From Paramecium sonneborni (Eukaryota > Ciliophora > Oligohymenophorea > Peniculida > Parameciidae), in assembly GCA_905182985.1 (NCBI GenBank), contig CAJJDN010000058.1:342039-406038 (forward strand): 64,000 nt of DNA. The letters run 5' to 3'. Positions 1 through 9,662 of the stretch are shown one piece after another. The notes under the pieces are model-generated. The model did not search any database, was not told where the DNA came from, and worked only from the letters and a program-made list of their open reading frames with translations. The translations under genes and the position numbers were made by a program. The stretch's first letter is position 1, and every line of letters begins with the position of its first letter.

Positions 1-855
1 TTATTAAAGATTACGTTTTCATTTATGCGATTGATTGATTAAATCTTATTTTATAACAATAGATTTCCTATTGTGTCTGTTAAATACACTAAATCATCAA
101 ATAATGTTAAATCAAATTTATCAATTACTTTTTATTCACCAAAAACATATTGAATTTCTCTAACACAACATAGTTTAGTTATTTCTTGAAAATCAACTAA
201 TTCGTCTCCATTTTATTTTAATAATACTTTACGAAGGTTCTTTTTTAATCCAATAAGTTACTTAACAACTTAAAGTAATTTTCTATCATTGTTAATATAT
301 TCCTATTATAAAATATGCAATTACTTTTAATTTGTGAAGATTTTCAGTCAGTTAATAAATTTGTTAACTGAATCTGATATATGATTTCAATTAAGGGTTT
401 TAAATATTAATGAACGCACCAATTGATTTTTTTGATGCATTATCTTTTACTCTTTTAAATTTCATGTCTCCATATTAAACAATTTCTGTTTCTGTTCTAA
501 CTTTTTTGAATTTCGTTTATTTTTATGTATTTTTTTGAGATCGTAATGTATTAAGATGATCTAAATAATTTTTAATTGTTTTTTCATCTGATGCTGCTGT
601 TCTAACAATTAATTATGGAAGTTTTTGTTTATCATTTGGACTAATTTTTCTCTAAGTAGGTTAATTATAATCAGCGTTTTCAACTTATGATTCTTCATGT
701 GGAGCATTTTTTTCTTAGTTTACTCTTTAATTTGAATGGTTCTTTTGAGATGATCTATAAGTAGTCATATTTTTAGATTAAGGGTTTTAAAAAGGAATTG
801 TTTCATTTAGTTTGAATTCAGGTAAAATTAGATGGTGTTTATATATTAGACTCAT
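1..855 (-). CDS. Unrecognised hydrophilic protein, 3' end cut by window edge
   Basis: I do not recognise this protein. The reading frame opens at ATG 855 and runs off the left edge without a TGA. A 22-nt intron (303-324, GTA...TAG) has to be removed to keep the frame open. The first ~110 residues are rich in Gln, Asn, Lys and Ser. The rest is a mixed helical sequence with a cluster containing CCVRE and then YVFGEQK. An internal ATG at 768 is a possible alternative start, but the upstream stretch is also open and has the same composition, so the longer form is preferred. About 100 bp separate it from the divergent gene at 958. Confidence 0.6.
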
Positions 856-957
856 AATATAAATAATTGATTTATGTATTTCTTTATTATCTATGTAAAT
901 AAATATAAGATTTTTAACCTATTTGAAATAAAATTCTGGTTATTGTAACGATATATT

Positions 958-1677
958 ATGATTAATATGTTAAATTAGAATAATTCTTAAAGTTTTCTAG
1001 CTCTTAATAGAAGTTTAACAAACAAAAACGTACAAAAATTTATTCATCAAGACTTAAAAAAACTTCGATGAAATAAATAGAATTTGAATGAACTATTAGA
1101 AGAGATAAAAGAATTTGCTTAAATCTCTTTATTAAAGAATTATTCTTTTGAAAAAATTAATGAAGTCGATTAAAATTCAATGGAAATGATTAATGAAACT
1201 TATTAATTAAAAAAGTTAGAAAGAGAATAAAATTAATCATAAAATAGCAGTAGAATTTTACCAAATGTTCTTAGTAAACAAAAATCTGAGGAATCTTTGG
1301 GGGAATTAAAAGATGTAAACATATTAACAAGTATTACTAAAATAAATTTAACTTTAAATGATAACAAAATTATTAGTGATCAAATTATAAAAATAAGAGA
1401 AACTTCTTAAACTCAACGAAATCTAAATTCGATAAGAATTATTTAATAACATTCTAAAACATAACCAAGATTTAAGTGTCTAACTAAAAAATTGAAGTTA
1501 AAAAAGATAAAATCAATATTGAATTAAATAAGTTACCTTTAATTTGACAAAAATATTATAACATTTAACAAGAAAAGGCATAAGAAAAATATATGTATAG
1601 AGAATCTAATTGATAATATGAAAAATGAAAATACAATCTTAAACAAAGATAAATACTTAATTAATTGTAAATTATGA
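958..1677 (+). CDS. Small Lys/Gln-rich unknown protein with one in-frame TGA
   Basis: I recognise no family. One frame is coding-like from ATG 958 (a second in-frame ATG lies at 967) to TGA 1675-1677, except for a single TGA at 1069-1071. Removing a putative 51-nt GT-AG intron (1030-1080) restores a 222-residue protein in the same frame. If the intron is not real, the protein would start at ATG 1180, giving about 165 residues. The sequence is Lys- and Gln-rich and probably helical, with no signal peptide or membrane segment. Its 3' end lies 31 bp from the convergent TFB4 gene. Confidence 0.45.
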
Positions 1678-1708
1678 TCAAATTTTAGATTATAAATGAA
1701 TATTTGAA

Positions 1709-2604
1709 TCATGAAACATTATGAAAATAATTTTTGCATTTTTTACATTATTTGTTAGTTTGAGATTTCTCGCATTAAACTAGTTAATAAAAGAATAGTA
1801 CCAGTCAAACAACTTGAACAAGCATAGGCAATAGGATTAGTAACTTTATTGCAACAAGAACAAAAAGATTTATATTGTAATTCGCTTAATTTTGCTTAAA
1901 AGAATCCTTAACAATCCCCTGGATTGAATGATGATAACTATATTTCAAATTAGTATATATACTAAGAGTTCTGCTAAAATTTTATTGAAATTTCTATCCT
2001 ATTCTACTCTATGAACAATTCCTGAAGTTAATTGTACTCCTAATTTTAATCCTTCATTTCCTAAAACATCTGGTTTAAGTTCACTTTAAGCCTAGATATC
2101 AATTTATAATAAATCTAAACGAATTTTTTCTTTGCTTGCATGTGTACATAACTTTAAATATTTATTATAAGATTCTTAACTCAATTAGAAATATTATGAA
2201 GTAATAAAAGTTATTTTGGAATCTTTAAATTTTTCTTTGATTTTAGGATCTAAACATTTTTCTTTGTCTTTATTAATTCGACACATAATTTAACATAAGC
2301 ATTTAATAATTTTGGATTCCCAAATATCATCTACACCTTTTTTTGAAATAATAGAATATAAAGTCTGTAAGACTTATTAAAATTCTTCATTGTATTCAAA
2401 ACCAGAATTTTGTCCATTTCTATACAATTAATAGATATCATATGTATCAATTGCATAAATGGTAAAATAATTATGAAAATCAGTGCATAATTATAATCCT
2501 AAACTAGTCTTTATACATTAGAGTATAGCAACAAAATTCTCTTTCAAAGGTTTAATGAATTTAGAGTTGATGTCCAATATTAAATAGAGTTGATGATTTT
2601 ACAT
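1709..2604 (-). CDS. TFB4: TFIIH subunit Tfb4 / p34
   Basis: This is a 282-residue homologue of Tfb4/p34 (human GTF2H3), a core subunit of TFIIH acting in transcription initiation and nucleotide excision repair, where it pairs with p44. The N-terminus carries the von Willebrand A-like fold opening (LYLILDINSKF). The middle matches the family helix CLCQIMCRINKD and the strand-helix following it. The C-terminus has a zinc-binding region, SFCSCCNKV then YACSSCL and CKKCKNYF, as in the family. Two introns, 1938-1962 (25 nt) and 1780-1801 (22 nt), must be removed to reach the zinc region; without them the protein would end early. Length is close to human (308). It starts only 22 bp from the divergent kinase gene. 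Confidence 0.85.
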
Positions 2605-2626
2605 AAATTAATTTAAGATTATTCGA

Positions 2627-3530
2627 ATGCAACAAGTTCAAGCATTGCCTCCTTAGTTTTTCTAGACTTTAAAAATTTAAACTATCTTGGGATAAGGACA
2701 TGATTCAAAAGTTCTTCTTGCAATTGAGAACAAGGAAAATGAAAACAAACAATATGCCTTGAAGTGCCAAGCCCAAAAAATATAAGACACCGCTATTAAT
2801 TTATTCGTATTACTTCCAATAACTTGAAGTTACTAAGAATGAAATACAAATTCTCATCCACATCAAGCATCCCCATATAATTGAACTTTTAGGCTACAGC
2901 CAAGATTTCACTTGTCTTGTCCTTCAATATTGTCCAAATGGTACCTTAGTTTAATTGATTAAATCTTCTCCACTTCCAGTTAATATAGCAGCTTCCCTTT
3001 TGTATTAGGTGACATAGGCTCTTAATTATATGCATGAATAAGGATTTACACATGGAGATCTCAAATTATCCAATATTCTTATAGATAGTTAATACAACAT
3101 TAAATTATGTGATTTTGGTTTTGCAAGATGGAATGGCAAAATGCCTATTGAAAAATAAACTGTTGCTGGTAGCGAAGGGTATACTGCACCTGAAATATGG
3201 ACTCTTAATCCTAATTATATCAAAAGTGATATGTTTTCTGTTGCTGTTATATTCTTCATCTTAATTACAGGTCATCCTCCATTTGAATCTAATAATCCAG
3301 ATAATTAAGATCCATGGTGGAATTTAATTAAAAATAATCAATGGGAAACCTATTGGAAAGACATTAGATCTAATATTGATTAAGAATGCAAAAATTTATT
3401 TGTTTAAATGTTTAGTATCCAACCTGATTAAAGATTGAGTGCCAATCAATTAAACTAATGGTTTAAATTAAAATAAACTACTCAAGAGAATTTAATACAA
3501 GTAATCAAAAAAAGATTAGCTGATATGTGA
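2627..3530 (+). CDS. Small protein kinase with HGD catalytic loop
   Basis: This is a 290-residue protein that is almost entirely a Ser/Thr kinase domain. Visible motifs in order: glycine loop LGQGHDSKV, VAIK-type lysine in YALKCQ, catalytic loop HGDLKLSNI, DFG in CDFGFAR, APE in TAPEIW, and the C-lobe Arg in PDQRLS. The catalytic Asp and Lys are present, but the HRD Arg is replaced by Gly, so activation-loop control may be unusual. One 31-nt intron (2807-2837) ends in AAG and restores the alphaC helix frame (NEIQIL). It is divergent from TFB4 with a 22-bp gap, which must hold both start regions. The exact kinase family cannot be assigned; CAMK- or ULK-like is plausible. Confidence 0.8.
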
Positions 3531-3813
3531 TATAAAATCAATAATCTATAATTTATTTTATTTATTCACATCTCTCATTTAATTAATCAAAAAAAACATT
3601 AAATTTTCATCATACTCAATTTTTAATAATAACTTTTTTTATTAAACTATATGTAGACTCTAAAATTTATTCTTCCTTAGTATTTGACTATTTAGTTCCT
3701 TAAATTATTATCTATTTTATAAAAATAAAAAAAAAAATCAAATAAATTATTCTTACATTATTAATAGAAAAATGAATTATAATTATATTAAATTAAGAGT
3801 ATAATAATAATTT

Positions 3814-6180
3814 TCAACTTAATTTTTTTTCCAAATCCTTATAATCTTTAAACTTCACAGTAGACTAAGTTAATCTTTCAGTTTATTGAATATGTGTTCT
3901 ATTTCCTTTCACATAAATACTCTGCTTAAAAAGTGTGTGTTTTTATTACTATTAAGATGGTATGGGGCTCTGTAAAGAAATTTGATAATCTAATGATTTT
4001 GGTTCTGTTGTTTATTTCCTTCTAGTGGTTGCTCTTGATGTAGGTAAATATTCATTATTGATTTTATGAAAAAGTCTAAAGATTTTATTTGACCATTAGA
4101 TTTTCAATTGTTATTCAGATGGTTTTTTAAGTATTTCTTATTTTACATAATTTTCAAAGAGCTATAATTAAGATGCGATTCTATTATATTTAATGTTTTC
4201 ACTAAAAAATTCTTCTTCAAAAAGAGCTTTTATCTAAGAAATAATTTATGAAATAAAGAAAGAAAATTCTTCAATTGAGTCCATTGATCTATTAATTTAT
4301 TTTTTGAGTATATGCTAATCAAATAGCCATTCAATTGATTATTAAATTTCATTTAAATCAAATAACATTACTTTTTATTAAGAATATGATTATATTTACT
4401 ATTTTAATTACTTTCCTTAAATTATTTAAGAAATTTACAACATGATTTATTTACTTTAAGTATTAAGTTATTCAGTATATTATTATCTTCTATCAATCAT
4501 ATGCTTCGAAATAATTGAAATATATGTTTCAAATAATAGATTACTTACTATTTCATTTTAAGCTTAATGCATAACTTAGTTTATTGTTTTATTGATTGCT
4601 GATGCCAATTATTGAAATGGATAAAGGAGTACATTTTGTTCTGAAAAACTAGTTTTTGATAAAAAATTTGATAAAGATTATAATAAAATGATACTATTGT
4701 TTTAAATATATTTTAACATTAATAAAGTTTAACCATAAATTTTAGAACTAATATCTTCTGTTAATTAAAAAACATCTGTCTTTATTTATATTGCATCAAA
4801 ATTAATTGCTTTTTTATTATCATCTAATATTTAATGGATTATATTATCTAATTAATTTAAATACGTGCTCATCATTTAATTTAAATGATATGTATCTTAA
4901 TGTAGTTTTATAAGTTATTCTTATGTAAAAATATCAGAAAGTATTTTAAGATCTTATTTACATTTAGCCTTAAGATCTTTACTACATATTTCATCATTAA
5001 GTTAAAAGGATTTATTGTTTATGATTTGTTCAAATATATTCAGACATGTTTGAGTTTTTAGTAATTTCATAATTTATTGTAACGGCTAAAAATTAATTTG
5101 ATCATTATGATTTTCAAATACTTCTTCTAAGTTATTTATAATAAAATTTGTTTAAATAGATAAATAAATGTTTTCGATCAACTTCATAGTGAAGGAATCA
5201 TAAAATGTTGTGGAAAATTTCGTTTTATATTTTTACAATAATTATAATTATTTTTATGACATTGTGTCATTTACTCTTTTATCAATTGAAGAAAAATGCT
5301 AAGTAATTCTGCTTTTGATTGTAGCTTCCTCAATTAATCTATTTTCATTTGAAATAGATTAAGTATGCTTTCCAGGTTTTAATTAAGTAAGTGTAGATTA
5401 ACGATGACTTTGGAGCTTTTTAATAATTGTTAATGTTGGTTAAATTTCAGTCTTTTATTTTTAAGTTTATAATTATTACTCTTTTTACAAGAATAATTAA
5501 CAAAATTAACGTTTAATTTCTTATTTATATACATCTTTTATTGGATAATTTAAAAATTATGCAATTTCATTTTTCTCTGCTAATCTTTATTTTATTATAT
5601 CATGATACTTTTATATTTGAGAAAGTTCTTATTGAATTTTTTCAAATAAATTATAACACTGTAACCTACTTAATTCAGCATCTAAAGAATTAGCATAAAT
5701 CTGAACTTTAAATTTGTTAATCAATAATTAGATAGATTTATTAGTTACAACTAATTTATTACATTAAAAAATTAGCATTCTTAATTTTCTTGGATCAATT
5801 TGAGCTTTAATTGTATCTAAATCTTTTTCATAATTTTAATAATGCTATAATTATTAATGATGAAGTCTAGAGCTATCCTAATTTTAAATAAAATCTTTAA
5901 GAGGTTAAATAGATATTTTTAAGCAAAATAATTCCAATTCACATTTGTCTACTACTATAAATGAACCCATCTCTATTAGTTATTCAGATAAAATATGAAT
6001 TAAAACCTTTTCTAATAATTAAGAGAGATTTGACTAAATAAGTTGAGATTAAGAAAAATTTGTGTAACTTCTTCTATTAGATGTGATAAGATGGTTAGTA
6101 AATAAATTTTATGGTTTAATACTTTCATCATCTAGAAATTATTGTTATTATTAATCTTAATTATTGATCTCATTATCCAT
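3814..6180 (-). CDS. Large uninterrupted coiled-coil/helical unknown, 788 aa
   Basis: I do not recognise this gene. A single intronless frame runs from ATG 6180 to TGA 3814-3816. The N-terminus starts with a Gln run, and the rest is predicted by eye as alternating long amphipathic helices with many Gln, Lys, Ile and Leu and no membrane segment. The overall look resembles helical-rod tethering or cytoskeletal proteins, but no diagnostic motif was found. The C-terminal ~70 residues are basic and polar, including a short Gln run (SQQQQKH). The next gene upstream (6272-6907), on the same strand, has similar composition and ends only 91 bp away, so a single split gene cannot be excluded. Confidence 0.7.
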
Positions 6181-6271
6181 CAAATATATTATTAAAATTT
6201 ATAATTATCATTAACTCATGAAATAGGCAACAATTATGCATAAAATTACTGCTACGCCAAAAAAAATCAGA

Positions 6272-6907
6272 TCAGATTTATAACTTGCTCTCAAGTACAA
6301 GGGTTTACCATAATCCTATAATTTTGGTTCTGATTTTACGGTATTAATCCAGAGCATTTACATCTCTATAAATAATTTTCCTTTTCTCTTTCTAAGATAA
6401 ATATAAATTTTACAATAGACTTGCGACTATTTATTCTTTTGATATAAATATATCATGATTCCATTTTTCTTATGGAAGGCTATTTAAGAGTTGTTAAACA
6501 TTTGTTGACTCTTTTTAGGATACATTAAATTATTTTTTATCTTCAAAGACAATTTATTGATCCATTATTTTATTTGTAAAGAATGAGAGATATTCATCAA
6601 TAATTGTATTGAATTTGATTTAAATTTTAATTTCTGAACATAATTCTTTAACATGTTGTTTAATCAATTTGATTTTATTAGTTAAATTTGAATATTTAGT
6701 ATTGATTGTTTAATAACTTGATTTGGATTGATTAAGAGATTGGATCACCTAATTTAAAAATACTAATATTTTAGGATTTTCAGGATCATCTTCAAAATAA
6801 TTCATGGCAACTTAGGCATCAGTTAGTGATGTAATCACTTTTTAAAAGTCATCTATAATAATATCTTCTAAAATTTGTGCTTCTTGAAGTTAATTATCTT
6901 ATTGCAT
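6272..6907 (-). CDS. Helical unknown protein, 211 aa
   Basis: An unrecognised frame runs from ATG 6907 to TGA 6272-6274. It is acidic at the N-terminus (LEDIIIDDF), then helical with heptad-like Leu/Ile spacing, and ends in a basic tail. A GT-AG segment of 24 nt near the 3' end could be an intron, but its removal or retention leaves the same frame, so I kept it. It may be the N-terminal part of the following same-strand coiled-coil gene if further small introns were missed. It is divergent from the gene at 6936, with 28 bp between the two start codons. Confidence 0.55.
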
Positions 6908-6935
6908 TAGAAATAAAATATATTTATTTCATTTT

Positions 6936-7385
6936 ATGAACCCTCTGTATATTACTTAAGATGAGCTTCATTAAATGTTTTAATCCCCAAATCAAACAAA
7001 AAGAAGTGCAGATTCTATAGTTACACTCGAACCTTAAACAGTAAAATTTTAATAAACATTTTCTAACATTCAAACAAATATAGAAACAATTGAGCAACTG
7101 AAAAAAGAGTTGGCAGCCAAGGATAAGTTGATACAAGAAATAAATTCAAAAACTTCTTAATAAATTGAATCCCTTCTCTATTAATAAGAAAAATTAATTC
7201 AAGAAAATCTCAATCTCAAAAAAGAAGTCAATACATCAAAAGCTCAACAAAAACACTAATAACAAAAATTAGAACTTTATATTACAGAGACAAAGACGCT
7301 CCAATAACTTCGACTGTAAGAGCGAACAAGATACTAAAGAGATATTAGAAATATCGAAAAATTCAATTAATCACTTACTAAGTGA
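6936..7385 (+). CDS. Short coiled-coil protein, 149 aa
   Basis: This is an uninterrupted frame from ATG 6936 to TGA 7383-7385. After ~45 polar residues, the rest is a strong heptad pattern of the type IEQLKKELAAKDKLIQEI, followed by further Leu/Glu/Gln/Lys heptads, so a dimeric coiled coil is likely. No family was recognised. An ATG inside the upstream leader (6936) is the only sensible start. It lies divergent to the 6272-6907 gene and convergent with 7514-8021. Confidence 0.65.
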
Positions 7386-7513
7386 ATATTAACATATAAT
7401 ATTTATATTAAAATCAAATTATGAATTAAATTGAAGAATTTCTTAAAAGAATATGCATCAATCCAAATTGATTTATGATTTTATGTTTTTGAAAAAGTGA
7501 ATAAATAAAAAAG

Positions 7514-8021
7514 TCAATTTATTTTTTAAAGTGGATTACATTTATCTCTATTTCTAAATTGAAAACTAATGTGTTTGATTGGACTTTTCAGTAAAGGAGC
7601 TTTAAATTATTTTTTAAGAGTTTATTAAGATGAAGTTTCTTCTTTAAATTCTTCTTATTTAAGTCCAGGCATATATATTATACAAGGATATGTTCTTAAC
7701 ATTAATCCTTCACTATTTCTTTTTGATGAAAAATTATTATTCCTATTATTTCTAATATTCGGCATGCTTGATCTAGATGATTATTTTGAGCTAAGTTATC
7801 TACTTAAATCCACAGAACTTCTATTTAAATATTAATTACTTAAGAGTGGATCGTTATTAATTGAATAAAAATGGTTAATTTTATTATTCCAATTGTTATA
7901 ATTCTGTTTAGAATCTTGCACTTAGTGTAATAGATTATAAGTTTTTGCATAATCTATTGTTTAAATTAGAACTTTCATTAGTACTTGGTCTAACAGACTG
8001 TTTTGCACTACTGATCAACAT
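7514..8021 (-). CDS. Ser/Asn-rich basic unknown protein, 158 aa
   Basis: An unrecognised gene. It opens at ATG 8021, loses a 31-nt intron (7954-7984) and ends at TGA 7514-7516. Without the intron the frame closes early, and with it the frame is open throughout. The composition is typical of a disordered ciliate protein: runs of Asn, Ser, Arg and Lys (RNNRNNN), a central proline-poor segment and a basic C-terminus. There is no signal peptide or transmembrane segment. Confidence 0.6.
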
Positions 8022-8320
8022 TATATAATTATTTATATAAACAAATTAATCAAATATTAAATGAAACATATTACTATCTCTAATATATGTATAATCATTA
8101 ATTTTTACGTTAAATATAAAGAAAAGTAAAGATATTTACATTGTTAATATATGAAACAAAATAGTTAATGTAAAATGAATGTAACATCTTTATTTTGAAT
8201 AAATATTTTTAGAAGTAATATTGTAAGCAAATATGAAAAGGATTATAAACATTAAAAATAGAATAAGGAATTTATGAATTATATCGTTGAAAATGATTTG
8301 ATTTTAATTAAATAAATAAA

Positions 8321-9614
8321 ATGAATAGCACATTGAGTTCAGAAGATTTAGATAATGATATAAGAATATAATAAGTATAATAAAGTGCTCCTGATGCAGT
8401 GTAATTTTACATAAAAGAAGAGTATAAGGTTGCTATTATTATTATTAGGAATTTCAATAATGATCCATATGAAATGATATAACAATAAGTGATGACATTT
8501 CAACCAATTAAAAATAAAGATGATACAAGATGTGAACAAGCATCAAAAGATGGAGGAAAGAAATTCGAAGATAAGAAATAAATTAAGTGTATGAGGTCTG
8601 TAGGCACATATGTAATTTAGTAAATTGGACGTAAAATATTATCAGGAGACATGAACCTAACAAAGATTAGTTTTCCAATAAAAGCAATGATTGCAAAATC
8701 AGCATTGGAAAAAAATTTGTAATCTACAATATTTTTTCCTTTGTATATAAATAGAGCTGTTCAAACAGTTGATTATATGGAGTAATTGAAATTAGTAATA
8801 ACTGCTACAATAGCTACATTCCACATAAATTTAAGTTTCCATAAACCTTTGAATCCTATTTTAGGAGAAACAGTTGAAGGTTTCTTATCAGATGGAACTT
8901 AATTATATGCAGAATAAATAAGTCATCATCCTCCAATAAGTTAATTTTATGGAGTTGGTAGAGACAATTCTTATAAATATTTTGGGTATGACTTTTAATT
9001 ATCTAAAGCAATTATTGGTATGAAGCATCTGCTGGAATTAACTCAATTACTTTAAAAAATAAAGGAAAAAGAACTATAGTTTTTAATGGAGGTTAAAGAA
9101 TTGATTATAATTTTGCTTATGAATTATATAGTGGAACTATTATGGGTTCTATGAAAGTGGAAGTAAATTTATTAATAAATTATTTAGACTCTTGGAGTTT
9201 CTACTTATTAGACTAATAAAGGTTTGACAGCTACTTTGAAATTCGGAAAAGTTAAAAGAAAAGCTACTGATTATTTTGAAGGGTCAATAAATATGGGACC
9301 ATAAGAATTATGTAAAATATTTGGTACTTATATGGGATATATTGAATTTGATGGAATTAGATATTGGGATCATAGATATATGGTAAATATAAATATATTT
9401 TATCTAGTATCCACATTAAGTTACAATTAAACCTCCATTTCTTTTATCTGATGCATAATTAAGAGGAGATTATACTAATTTAGCTGCTCTAGATATTGAT
9501 AAAGCATAAATTGAAAAAGAAAATTTAGAAAACTTATAAAGACATGATGCTAAATTAAGAACTAAATTCAAAGAGATTAGAAGAAAAAAAGAAGAGAAAA
9601 AAAAAACCACATGA
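8321..9614 (+). CDS. Oxysterol-binding protein-related protein (ORD only)
   Basis: This is a 406-residue protein of the OSBP/ORP family, which exchanges sterol and phosphoinositide lipids between membranes. The family signature is present as EQISHHPPIS, preceded by NPILGETVEGF and followed by the family pattern GTIMGSMKVE and later RYWDHRY. It has no PH domain or FFAT motif, so it is a short, Osh4-like form. Three introns, 8986-9008 (23 nt, AAG end), 9163-9187 (25 nt) and 9383-9407 (25 nt), are each needed to keep the lipid-binding domain in frame. The C-terminus is the usual basic helix (KEIRRKKEEKKK). It is convergent with the gene ending at 9663. Confidence 0.9.
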
Positions 9615-9662
9615 TCATGATTCATAAATTACTATTCATAAATCAAAAATAAATTTTTCTAA

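Noticed and set aside
1711..2025. Plus-strand frame with a signal-peptide-like opening
   Set aside because: It lies entirely opposite the TFB4 zinc region, whose two introns and family motifs fit the minus strand.
3814..6907. COG-complex tethering subunit made by joining two minus-strand genes
   Set aside because: The helical texture was suggestive, but no segment aligned convincingly and no intron joined the frames.
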